NCBI GenBank assembly: GCA_025403435.1
Contig: CM046332.1
Location: 7,185,903 to 7,249,902 of the forward strand
DNA length: 64,000 bases
DNA from: Artocarpus heterophyllus
Taxonomy: Eukaryota; Streptophyta; Magnoliopsida; Rosales; Moraceae
Direction: 5' to 3'
Under the pieces are notes generated by a model that was not told the DNA's origin, did no database searches, and worked only from the letters and a program-made list of their open reading frames with translations. Shown piece by piece: positions 1-8,547 of the stretch. Every line of letters begins with the position of its first letter. Position 1 is the stretch's first letter. The translations under genes and the position numbers were made by a program.

Positions 1-2
1 AG

Positions 3-728
3 ACAGATTTGAAGGTGAAGTGCTTGCAGTCTGACAATGGGGGAGAGTATTTGAATGAAGATTTCAAGCGGCACTATGCTGAGAAAGGAATAAAGATTAA
101 GAAAACCATTCCAAGGAAACTACAACAGAATGAGGTAGCTGAGAGGATGAACAGGACTTTAAACGAGCGTGCCAGAAGCATGAGGTTGCATGCGGGGCTG
201 CCAAAGTCATTTTGGGTTGAGGCAATTAACACAGCAGCTCATTTGATCAACAAAAGTCCATCCACACCGCTAAAGTTCAAGCTACCGGAAGAAGTCTGGA
301 GCCGTAAAAAGGTTTATCTCTTTTACTTGAGAGTGTTTGGGTGTGTTTCCTATGTTCACATTGATCCTGCTGCTAGAAGTAAACTTGATGACAAGTTAAA
401 GAAGTGTTTTCTGGTTGGCTATGGTGGACTTAAGTTTGGTTATCATTTTTGGGATGACCAAAGTTGAAAGATTATTAGGAGCAAGGATGTTATCTTCAAT
501 GAAGGTGTTCTGTACAAGGACAGAGACAGCACTGAGTCCAAGGGTTCAGGTTCTGAAGACAATAAGCCTGAGGTGATTCCATTGAAGGACCTTCCTGAAG
601 TGGAGGTGCAAAATCCACAGGTTGAAGACCAAGAGAATATAGCTCCAGAAGGAAACTAGAGGACTCCTACCACACCAATCAAGAAGTCTAGCAGGACCAT
701 CAGACCGCCGTAGAGATACTCCCCATCT
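3..728 (+). pseudogene. C0 integrase C-terminal half and linker (broken)
   Basis: Copia integrase inserts reverse-transcribed cDNA into chromosomes. Visible are the second catalytic aspartate in SDNGGEYL near the start and the catalytic glutamate region NEVAERMNRTLNERA, followed by the usual copia stretch with FWVEAINTAAHLIN and FGCVSYVH. The usual TPQQNG is altered to a KLQQNE form. The frame is closed by a TGA at about 465-467. The same frame continues (KIIRSKDVIFNEG, a standard copia sequence after integrase) to further stops near 657 and 711. The first catalytic aspartate and the zinc-binding part are left of the window. Family assignment is firm; function is lost. Confidence 0.8.
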
Positions 729-1058
729 TTGCATTATATTTTGTTGATCGACAGAGGTGAGCCAGAGAGCTATGATGAAGCCGTGGAGGCTAAAGATTCG
801 GTCAAGTTGGAGTTTGCCATGAGGGATAAGATGGATTCCTTAATTTCCAATCAGACATGGCAATTGACAAAGTTACCACAGGGCAAAAAGGCCTTGCACA
901 ACAAGTGGGTATACCAGATAAAAGATAAAAGTGATGGCAGCAAATGGTATAAGGCAAGGTGGGTGGTAAAAGAATCCAAAGATATGCTCACCAAGATGGT
1001 TCCGATCGAGAAACTAAAGTTGTGCGCAACTTTAGTTGGACTTCTCCATGAGGCGTGA
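729..1058 (+). pseudogene. C0 RT-RNase H junction fragment left by a large deletion
   Basis: The open frame of about 110 codons starts like a copia reverse transcriptase (EPESYDEAVEAKDSVKLEFA, then WVYQIKDKSDGSKWYKARWVVK). It then jumps straight to the last residues of copia RNase H (SKDMLTKMVPIEKLKLC). All RT catalytic residues, including the YVDD box, and nearly all of RNase H are missing between the two parts. In a full element these parts lie well over a kilobase apart, and the join keeps the reading frame. The polypurine tract follows about 45 bp after the stop. It cannot encode a working enzyme. Confidence 0.8.
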
Positions 1059-1098
1059 GAAGTTGTTGCCACTGCAGGGGAGACATGGTGATTAATTA

Positions 1099-1116
1099 GT
1101 CTCCAAGTGGGAGATT
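1099..1116 (+). other. C0 polypurine tract
   Basis: The purine-rich CCAAGTGGGAGATT lies between the pol stop and the LTR start. It is the typical copia second-strand primer and nearly matches the tract seen before the 3' LTRs of C1 and C5. Confidence 0.75.
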
Positions 1117-1198
1117 ATTGCAGATGTAGAGCCAAATCAAGTCAACTCTCTAGCCAAAAGGAAGAAAAAAGGAGAAACGCACCACTCGTGAGACAGAG

Positions 1199-1400
1199 AG
1201 ATAGCGCTATGGCTCTGCCAGGAGAGCACTATAGCTCTAGAACAAGAGCGCCTAAGCACTGGTTGAAGGGCGCCTAGGCGCTGGGCATGAAGCGCCTAGG
1301 CACTGGGCATTGAGTGACATGGCGTTGAGTGAATAGCGCCACGGCACCGTAGGGGAGTGCCGCGGTGCTCGTTTCAAGTGCCGCGGCACCGAGCCGCTAT
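1199..1400 (+). repeat. Cluster of GC-rich palindromes in C0 U3
   Basis: Several perfect short palindromes are packed here: ATAGCGCTAT (1201-1210), GCGCCTAGGCGC (1270-1281) and GTGCCGCGGCAC (1378-1389), with imperfect copies between them (GCGCCTAGGCAC, GTGCCGCGGTGC, GCGCCACGGCACC). The block is far more GC-rich than the surrounding LTR. It lies about 100-300 bp upstream of the TATA-like box. Confidence 0.7.
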
Positions 1401-1498
1401 GTTGCATGATATTTTTTGAGTCAGAGTCAAACTCAAATGCCCTAAAAATGAGAAACCACTAGGGTTTCTCATTAGTTGCTATTTTTCTCTTCCTTGGG

Positions 1499-1505
1499 TA
1501 TAATA
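1499..1505 (+). promoter_or_regulatory. Possible TATA box of C0 LTR
   Basis: TATAATA lies in the middle of the LTR downstream of the palindrome cluster, the right place for an LTR promoter. No other support. Confidence 0.35.
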
Positions 1506-1856
1506 ACATAAGGTGGCTAGGGTTGAGTGTGTATGACATTGAGAGTGGCATTATACTATGTGAGGCATAGTTTTTGAGAGCTCCATCCTTAAGAGAGAAA
1601 AATTACCATAGGGTGCTAGGTAGAAGAGAGTTTTGGTAAGCACAGTTTGAGAGTGTGTGAGAAACTTCTCTTGTAATCTGTAATCTCCTTTATCATAGTG
1701 GAATCTGCAAGCCGCAGAAACATGACGTAGTCTCAAATTTGGACGAACCTGTATAAAAATTTGGTGTCTCTTTTTTCTTTTTTTCTCTTATTTCTTTTCT
1801 GCAATTATTCATTCTTGCGATCCTTGGAATTAGGAGGCGCCTAATTTTCCAACAGG

Positions 1857-2468
1857 TTGATCAAGAGATTGCGGTGTAATTATCGAGGGAAATCTGGCAC
1901 GGAGAGCTCTTCAGTCGAGAGACAGCGGAAACATTAGCGGTTCACCATGGGTGAGAGTGGCCCACTCAAAGATGAAGTGTAGTAAACTTTGGCCATCTAC
2001 CACGGCGTGTGATACGAGCAAACTTATGCTTATACCTCCATAAGAAAATCTGGTGAGTTGGACGAGAACTATAGGCAATTCTTGGATTGGGAGTGTGTAG
2101 TCTGCCTTTGGGATGAGGTGATGATATTCTGGCAATTTGCCGATGAGTTCATCGAGTTTTGATTTAGTTTCAGTCTCAAGGACCCGAGCTCCCATCGCAT
2201 TAAAGTTGAGCTCAAGACGGTCTTTGGTCACCCATTGGAGGCAGCCTGCGAGCAGATAGAAAGGGACCAAGACCCGGCTGAGGGATTCTCTAGCAGCGTT
2301 GATGAGGACTTTGGGTTCTAATTGACAGTTTTACGGACGTTAGTAGAAGGAGATTGTCGAAATGTGGGTTATGCAGCCAACTTGATCCAATTCCGAGAGA
2401 GATAGTCGACCTTCCTATGTTGGCTCTGCTGGCTTCACTGTGTAGCTGCCCTTCAACTTTACAGCCAT
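1857..2468 (-). pseudogene. BAHD acyltransferase pseudogene, N-terminal part (spermidine hydroxycinnamoyl transferase-like)
   Basis: BAHD enzymes transfer acyl groups from acyl-CoA to alcohols or amines in plant specialised metabolism. Reading on the minus strand from an ATG at 2468-2466, one frame gives MAVKLKGSYTVKPAEPT, then GRLSLSELDQVGCITHIS, LINAARESLSRVLVPFY and the catalytic HXXXD motif as HAVVDG (His codon about 2009-2007). This frame has in-frame stops at 2415-2417, 2340-2342, 2331-2333 and 1911-1913. Reading through the last gives RALRARFPSIIT, matching what normally follows in this family. The gene stops at the outer edge of the C0 LTR, so the C-terminal half with the DFGWG motif is absent. 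The family call is firm; the substrate guess rests only on sequence wording. Confidence 0.8.
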
Positions 2469-2745
2469 TGTTTTTGCCTTTCGTTCCTCTCTTCACTAGG
2501 TATAAATTAATCTTTTCTATGAGTGTTTTTTATAGGACAAATTGTTGTTTGTCATTGCCAGCGTCCAAAAGCAACTAGACAATTGAACTTGGAAAACAGG
2601 TACAAAGATCACTCTTGCCTATGAGTTTCCACCTGGCAGGCAAGTAACCTGTTACAGCATTTTAGGTTACTTCAACCTTTGCCTAGAGTAGAGATTAATA
2701 CAAGGATAAGAATTTTGAAAATTAAAGGGCTAAGTGACAAACAAT
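2469..2745. other. Unassigned stretch between BAHD pseudogene and MITE
   Basis: This would hold the BAHD promoter. I see no gene or repeat; the target duplication of the MITE (CAAACAAT, 2738-2745) is at its end. Confidence 0.4.
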
Positions 2746-3253
2746 TAGGGATAGTAATTTTACCCACAAACCCATTTACCCACAGGGAACCGTTTACAAA
2801 CAGGTTACGATTGTAAATAGGTTAATGTTGTAACCCATCATGATTTTTGCGGCAAAGACGGGTATAAAGGTTCTTGATCCTAATCCCATTTACATGTCTT
2901 GTTTAATTTATGTTACATTTTTAAATTAGATATATTACATATAATATACTATAATATATATAATTTTAAGTATAATATTACACTACATAATACCTATAAA
3001 ATTCAAGAAAGTAATTTTCTTTTATTTTTAACTTATAGTCTTATATAGATGTGTCAATTAATTAATTAATTATTCATTTATTTTATTATAAAAAAATTAA
3101 TCAAGTAAATAGAATACCATGAGTTCTGCTAACCTAGGAAAACCCACCCCATCATCCGCCAATTTATGCGGGTTGATGGGGCGAGAATTGGTTGTTTGCG
3201 GAGAGGGTTGGCGAGCAGACTACCCGCCCAAATCTACCCTATTGCCATCCCTA
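2746..3253. mobile_element. hAT-type MITE (508 bp) with 8-bp target duplication
   Basis: The left end reads TAGGGATAGTAA and the right end, on the other strand, TAGGGATGGCAA: a 12-bp terminal inverted repeat with two mismatches, of the plant hAT TAGGGATG type. It is flanked by a perfect 8-bp direct repeat CAAACAAT at 2738-2745 and 3254-3261, the length made by hAT transposases. There is no transposase; the inside is AT-rich with a GC-richer right end, and a short ORF in it is not a gene. Non-autonomous. Confidence 0.85.
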
Positions 3254-3261
3254 CAAACAAT

Positions 3262-4149
3262 CAGGGAAAGAGGGCTGGAGAGGATTCCCTCTCTTTGTAG
3301 ACAAAATAGCTTACTTTGTTTTTAGCTATCTCAGGCAAAATAAAAAACCGTTTTTTCTGTCTTCGAATTCTAATCTGACTATGATGTGCATATCAATTAT
3401 GGTGTGCATTTATGGAATTTTTGTCCTTCAAATGCAAAAGAGGCCTTGTTATTGTGGCAACCGATGTGGAATGTGAATTATGCAACCAATGACTACAAGA
3501 ATTTTTGACCCATGTGTGTTTTGGACAAGATAAGCATGCGTCCTAGTAATTCCCGCTATTGAATAGCTGGAATAACATAATTGAAGAGTAATAAATCTCA
3601 AAACAAGTTCATGCGCTGAGACTTAGCTTATATTTATAATTGAAAAGTCAAATTGACTTAGGTGTCAAAAACCATTATCCCTATTCATTCTCGCCATTAA
3701 ATTCGAGAAGAAGTTACTGCAATCAAGGAAGCAGTTAGAAACTGCTGACTTAGCCAATAAGGGATTAACCAAAAATCATATAACCTGTGCGAACCCAAAA
3801 GTTTTGATACAAATCAATTTTGTTGTAATATTTTCTGTCATAAAATTTGAATTGCTAATGTTTTTATTTCAATCTTTTCGTTCAAACATACGTTCCCGTA
3901 TGGATCAGTCGGACAATTAGCTAGGCTGTAAAACTACTTTACCTACTTAATCTTACACATCAAGCATTTAACAATTATGAAAATTTGAGTTGAAGTTGTT
4001 GCAATAGAAAACGCAATTAAAAACTTATGAGGCTAGCAAACATATAGGAGCACATTACAAAGTTTAAACCTCAGAATCCTAATTTTGAGTACAACAACAA
4101 TAACTTCCACAAACAAAAAAAATAAGAGATATTCGATATGAGAAAACTA
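3262..4149. other. AT-rich stretch 3' of the STAR1-like pseudogene
   Basis: AT-rich noncoding sequence between the MITE and the last exon of the minus-strand STAR1-like pseudogene. It should hold that gene's former 3' UTR and terminator, but I see no clear signal. Confidence 0.4.
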
Positions 4150-4404
4150 TCAAAAGCTGAGCTGAAGAAACCTTATTGCCATCGAATGCTTGGCTCCTGA
4201 GAGCTTATTGGGTTTCAGAACCTCAACAATCTCCCCATTCACGAGAAGGCAAACTATGTCTGCAATCCTCTGTATTTGTTTGATGCTGTGCAAAACCATT
4301 AGGATCGTCATCCCCCAATTCTTTCTCAGCTTCATTATGACATCTTCTACGTTCTCGGTCGATATTGGATCCAAGGCACTCGTTGGTTCGTCCAGCAACA
4401 AAAC
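4150..4404 (-). pseudogene. STAR1: STAR1-like exon 3 (Walker B, D-loop, H-loop)
   Basis: This exon is open from the splice acceptor (TTTTAAG at 4411-4405, then GTT TTG) to a TGA at 4150-4152. It encodes LLLDEPTSALDP (Walker B with catalytic Glu, and D-loop), then the H-loop histidine in VLHSIKQIQRIADIVCLL, and ends ...AIRFLQLSF. Length and wording match the C-terminal exon of STAR1. No lesion is visible, although the upstream exons are broken. Confidence 0.85.
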
Positions 4405-4826
4405 CTTAAAAGCAATGACAACAAAGAAGACAAAATTACAAACTGCAAAAAGCTCATAAACTAAGCTGTCATGCCTCGAAGTACGGGAGGTGACGTGGCG
4501 GCTAATTAAATTAATTAACTAAAAATTTAATTAAAACATAAGTTAATGAATTTAATTATATAAGAAAAATATGATAATTTTAAATCCCCTTTTATGGCAA
4601 ACATTTGTAATGATTAAGCAGATAAAATGAAAGAAAATAAAATTAAATAATAATAAGGAGAGAGAAAATACGCGTTGGGTCCCACTGACCCACAACTTGT
4701 GCACACACATAGTACCAATAATATTAAATTACAACCATAGTCCAAAATAAGGAGAGAAAGTTAAAGTAATACATGCCATGATTTTTCGTAATTCTAATAG
4801 TCTACTTGACTCTTCTACTACTCGCA

Positions 4827-4831
4827 GGTCC
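4827..4831 (+). repeat. Target duplication of C1 (left copy)
   Basis: GGTCC at 4827-4831 is repeated exactly at 14524-14528. The uninterrupted right LTR of GA carries the same site once (GTAGGTCCGGTC at about 29431), which proves C1 inserted into GA. Confidence 0.95.
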
Positions 4832-6265
4832 TGTTAGACATGTATGCCCTAAGGAGTAAAAATGTAATATGTTTTTGGAGACATTTTTATCAATAAAGAA
4901 TTTATTCATTTATATATACCAAATCATGTCCTCTTTACGTTCATATTTGTTGAATGTATGATAAGCAAACAGTAGTCTGAGATTGTCAATCTAAACCTTA
5001 AGAATTGGGCATATGATGGGATGATTATGCGGTAGACACGATTCTTAAGGTGATGGTCTAAAACACATGATCCGCAATCGAGGGAATAAAGTTGGGCGCT
5101 TTATTCATGTAAAGATTGTTATGTTGTCTATATCCCTTTTGGGAGATGGTTTGTCTTCGCCATCGGAGTTGGACTCCTTGAATAGAAACATTGGCACATT
5201 GTCATAGGTGACGATGTATTGGATCAGGACATAAAGTGAATTGATTTGGATTAATAATTCTGTCTTGGCAAATCGATTCACTCTAGACAGTCATTTATTT
5301 TGTATCTTAATCCTGAGATGAATAGTGGGCCCGTTGTCTCGACTTGTGTCTTTTGATGTACCAATGGGTGACTCCTACATCTCTATAGTGGTATGCATGC
5401 CGGTACGTTGGAGGCAAGACTCTTGATAGCGTAGACTTGTTATTCATAGATATGGAATCCATAGCTCCTCTTTAGGAGTAATGATATCCTCTTATATGCG
5501 TTGTCCTGTAATTGGAAAACTGAAGCGCTCAACCATTTGGATACATAGGTGTAACCGAATGGTATACTATCTTTGGATGGTAAGTTTTCTAATGCTGAGA
5601 CAATGGAACGTAAGATAAAAGTAATCGGGAAGGTAAGACAGAACTTTTCCTTAAGCCGATTATGGATTATCATATGGGGATACGATGCACTATGATATGT
5701 CATGGAGACTTAGCTACACGAGCTTCGTAATTCTATAAAGTTCGAGAGTGCAGCTCCAAGCTTTTAGTGGAGTAGCGTTGGAGTTGATAATTGTGAACTG
5801 TATATCTGGGATATTGGGTTTCATAATTATCATGAGCTTGAACTTTATAGGTCCATTTTGGTCCCCTTTGCTAGCTCACAAAGTCCTGTAACGACACGGC
5901 GTGTTTTTTCAATAATTGGTGACTTATGTCGGATTTATCAGATTGGTTTAAAATTTGTAAGAATCAAATAATTCATGTCTGTTTATTGGTTGAATTAATT
6001 TTGTAAGAAATTAGTTCAAGATAAACTTGTTGAATTATTGCGATCAGATAATTCTTGTCTGTTTATCGGTTGATTTAATTTTGGATAAATTAGATCAAGA
6101 TAAACTTGTAGAATTATTGTGAATTGATTTGTTTTCTTAGAGATTATCTTGATAAAGTTTGTTTTGATCAGATATCTTCTCTATTGGGTTATTTGAATCA
6201 AAACTGAGACTTTATCCTTTAGAATCTCGGGTAGAAAATAAAAGATTCGCAGAGATTTTTTCTTA

Positions 6266-6352
6266 GGAGATCGGCCTGCCGGATGACGTGTTCGGCCTAC
6301 CGAACTTGCTTGTTCGGCCTGCCAATCAGAGTGTTCGGCCTGCCGATCAACG
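6266..6352 (+). repeat. Palindromic unit cluster in C1 5' LTR (four units)
   Basis: Four copies of GTTCGGCCTGCCGA-type units, spaced about 22 bp, with slight changes (TCGGCCTGCCGG, TCGGCCTACCGA, TCGGCCTGCCAA, TCGGCCTGCCGA). Each is an inverted repeat TCGGC-NN-GCCGA. The 3' LTR has only three units at the same place (13951-14012). Confidence 0.85.
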
Positions 6353-6464
6353 GAGATAAGATTATGCGTTTTCACGTGGATCTTATCATATATTGATCCG
6401 AACTTGATTCTGTTTCAAGTTTTGGAGACCTAATCTGATATGGACTGACCCCAGGACCAATAGG

Positions 6465-6471
6465 TATAAAA
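6465..6471 (+). promoter_or_regulatory. TATA box of C1 5' LTR
   Basis: TATAAAA in a conserved context (AATAGGTATAAAAAGGGAGTG). The same box is at 14123-14129, 39169-39176 (TATAAATA), 45289-45295, 52048-52054 and, on the minus strand, 55101-55107 and 62724-62730. Confidence 0.7.
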
Positions 6472-6867
6472 AGGGAGTGAGTCTCATGATTTACTCAGAT
6501 CAATTTGAGAGATTAAGAGTGATACTCTTCTAGTGAGCATCTAAAAAACTCCCTGAGAGCTTTTGTTCACAAATCACGAGCACTAGCTTTGGGTTCTCTC
6601 TGTTGGTTGGAAGAAGAGTCATCGGTGGAAGAGCTGTACGTGTGAGCCCACACTCACTCCGGTTGTGGATAGAGAATAGCAAAGAAGACCAGTTGGTTGA
6701 GGCTCTTCTGGAACGTTACTTCTCTACACGGATAGCGGAGGTTCTTCAGCACACTGAGGCTAGTAAGATCTGTTTAATTTATACAAATAACATGTCAAAC
6801 TTGTGTTTTGGAAATTACTCTGATGAAAAATCTTTAAAATTCCGCTGCGCACTTTGTTTCCAACAAT

Positions 6868-6879
6868 TGGTATCAGAGC
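6868..6879 (+). other. C1 primer-binding site (initiator tRNA-Met)
   Basis: TGGTATCAGAGC, the standard complement of the 3' end of plant initiator tRNA-Met, begins 3 bp after the LTR end. It primes minus-strand DNA synthesis. Confidence 0.93.
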
Positions 6880-7376
6880 CGAGGTTTTTACATAAATTTG
6901 CAAGTTTGTGATCATGTTATATGCATAAATTTTGTGATCTTAAACTCTCCTATGCTTGAATTGAATTTTATAGAGAGATGGCACTCTAGGTTTCTATATA
7001 ATATAAATGTTGTCATGGATTATGTGGTGAATGTTTATTAATTAATTATGGTTGATTAAATCATTGTTTAATTATTTATTAATTAATTAATACCGGTTAT
7101 GGTTCCTTAGAGGTTAGAATGTGTATCTAGGTTTTTCATGTAATTAGAAGGCGGACTATCATCTCCGTCTAGGAATTGTTATTTAATTTTTAATTTGTAA
7201 GAATTTTGTAATTAAATAATTATTCGGAGAAGACGAATCGAGAAGTCGGATCTTGAAGATTGATGATGGCGCCTCCAGGTATTTCTTGAGTCTCTAATTT
7301 TATGTTTTTGAATTGTTGAAAATAAAATTGATGAATTGCATTAAAATTGTATTTTCTGGAATGTGCGTTTTCTGCT

Positions 7377-7590
7377 CGGTCGGCATGCTGGACCTCACAG
7401 TTTAGCAGGCCGAAGGTCACAAATCGGCAGGCTGGACGTGTGGTCCAGCAGGCCGACAGTGGGGCAGAGATTTTGGTGCTTTGCCTGCAGGCCGAACTTT
7501 CATGTTCGACAGGCCGATGTTTCAGATCGGCAGGCCAATGGAGCAAGACTGGCAGGCCGATCACCTAGATCGGCCTGCCGACCGAGAGCT
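7377..7590 (+). repeat. Palindromic unit cluster in C1 leader
   Basis: About nine diverged copies of the TCGGCAGGCCGA unit and its reverse form, for example GATCGGCAGGCC, AGCAGGCCGA and GATCGGCCTGCCGACC. The same cluster, diverged, is at 46200-46432 (C3), 52960-53132 (C4) and 61655-61822 (C5). Confidence 0.8.
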
Positions 7591-8547
7591 ACCGAGTGTC
7601 CAAAAAAGGTGCAATTTTTCTGGTGCAGTTTTAATTTTATTTTTGGGATGATTCTGAGAAACATTAAATTTGGATATGACCGGAAATATGAAGTATTTGA
7701 TTCATATGGGATTGAAGACTTAAAGATGGATATTACATGAAAAAGGATACGGCTTGAGGATTCAAGGATAAAGAATCAAAAAATGTCTCGATTATTCTCT
7801 TGTAATCTTATTTTTCTATTCTCTAGGATGGAACCATAATATTACGGTTATTATTATTTTGCTTGTAGCTTTGCTTGATTGCTTTGCTTGTCTGCATTAT
7901 AATATGATTTACCATGTATATTGATAACATGTCATATAGAATAGGGAGTGCCGCTCATTAAAATTGTTCATGCATGTTTTTAAAATAAAACCTTGACTTC
8001 AAAAGATTGAGTGGGAGAAGGTTTTCGAAGAGAAAACCTAAGGCCTCCATTGTTGGTCTATAGGAAGAACATGGTGGTCCCGACCCCTAGGAAGGGATTT
8101 CTATCATGTACCAGATTGGATCTCTAAAAGGATAAGGTATTTAAGTATGATTTATGGTTGCACACCCCTAGGTGGTGATTATAAATCATGGATAAAATAT
8201 TGAAACGGTGGTTATACACTCACATTGATTTTATTATTAACCTCCCCTAGGAGCTCTGTTAATAAAATTAATGGCCAAAGAAATGATTATTAGTATATGC
8301 TAGATCATACGGGTCCTGGATGGCATATATTAATCAGGAGGGGATCCGTGTTCCTGATTGAATTTGGCATGACTCCCCTAGGAGCTTGTTGAATTCTGAG
8401 TTGGGAATTATCGTTGTAAGGTTGTGATATTTTCAAGGTTTCGACACATAAACACATTTGTATGTTTTTACATGATTGTGTTATCTTACTAAATTATTAT
8501 ATATGTTTGCTTATGTTTGGTATATGATTCTTTATTGCAGATTAAAA

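Larger units (their letters stand above)
1..1854 (+). mobile_element. C0: 3' part of an internally deleted Ty1/copia element
   Basis: The window opens inside the integrase of a copia element, continues through a shortened reverse transcriptase/RNase H reading frame and a polypurine tract, and ends with a 3' LTR of about 736 bp. The 5' LTR, gag and protease lie outside the window, so I cannot test for a target duplication. The pol remnant has stops, and a large internal deletion removes most of RT and RNase H, so the copy is non-autonomous. Its LTR is unrelated in sequence to the roughly 2-kb LTRs of C1-C5, so it is a different copia family. The Tork/Tnt1-like style of pol is an inference from motif wording only. 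The right edge abuts a BAHD pseudogene. Confidence 0.85.
1119..1854 (+). repeat. C0 3' LTR
   Basis: It begins with TG just after the polypurine tract and ends ...TTTTCCAACA, the usual TG...CA borders; the exact start is uncertain by 2-3 bp. The LTR carries a GC-palindrome cluster (about 1199-1400), a TATA-like TATAATA at 1499-1505 and the T-rich end typical of copia U5. The partner LTR is outside the window. Confidence 0.7.
4832..6865 (+). repeat. C1 5' LTR (2034 bp)
   Basis: It starts TGTTAGACATG and ends TTTCCAACA. TATAAAA lies at 6465-6471, so U3 is about 1.63 kb and R-U5 about 0.4 kb. A cluster of four TCGGCCTGCCGA-like units lies 115-200 bp upstream of the TATA box. Homologous LTRs are 12511-14523, 37568-39567, 43666-45690, 50435-52445, 54708-56717 (-) and 62330-64000 (-, cut by the window end). 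Confidence 0.93.
6866..8547 (+). other. C1 untranslated leader with candidate intron 7279-8540
   Basis: This leader of nearly 1.7 kb has no conserved coding frame. A splice donor CCAG|GTATTT at 7278/7279 and an acceptor TTTATTGCAG ending at 8540, 7 bases before the gag start position, are both kept in C3 (46104-47394), C4 (52863-54082) and C5 (61916-60693, minus). Removing the intron would join a short leader to gag and discard the palindrome cluster. Splicing itself is an inference. Confidence 0.45.

Noticed and set aside
3119..3476. Two overlapping ORFs near the MITE
   Set aside because: They have no recognisable domain and cross the right end of the MITE; chance frames in a GC-richer patch.
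5440..5703. An 87-codon ATG-started frame antisense to the copia U3, open in both LTRs of C1 and of C5
   Set aside because: Differences between copies in this frame mostly change the amino acid (His/Tyr, Glu/Asp, Pro/Ser, Ala/Pro, Ser/Pro), and it is broken in C2, C3 and C4. That fits recent LTR identity, not selection for a protein.
6868..6879. tRNA-like sequences
   Set aside because: They are only the 12-base primer-binding complements of initiator tRNA-Met; no full tRNA gene is present.
6603..6911. A frame of about 100 codons downstream of the TATA box, open in C1, C4 and C5 LTRs
   Set aside because: It has no ATG at its start (TTG), crosses the LTR/PBS border, and is explained by similarity among recent LTR copies.
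7363..7740. ORFs on both strands over the leader palindrome cluster
   Set aside because: They result from the GC-rich repeat units, are not conserved between copies, and show no domain.
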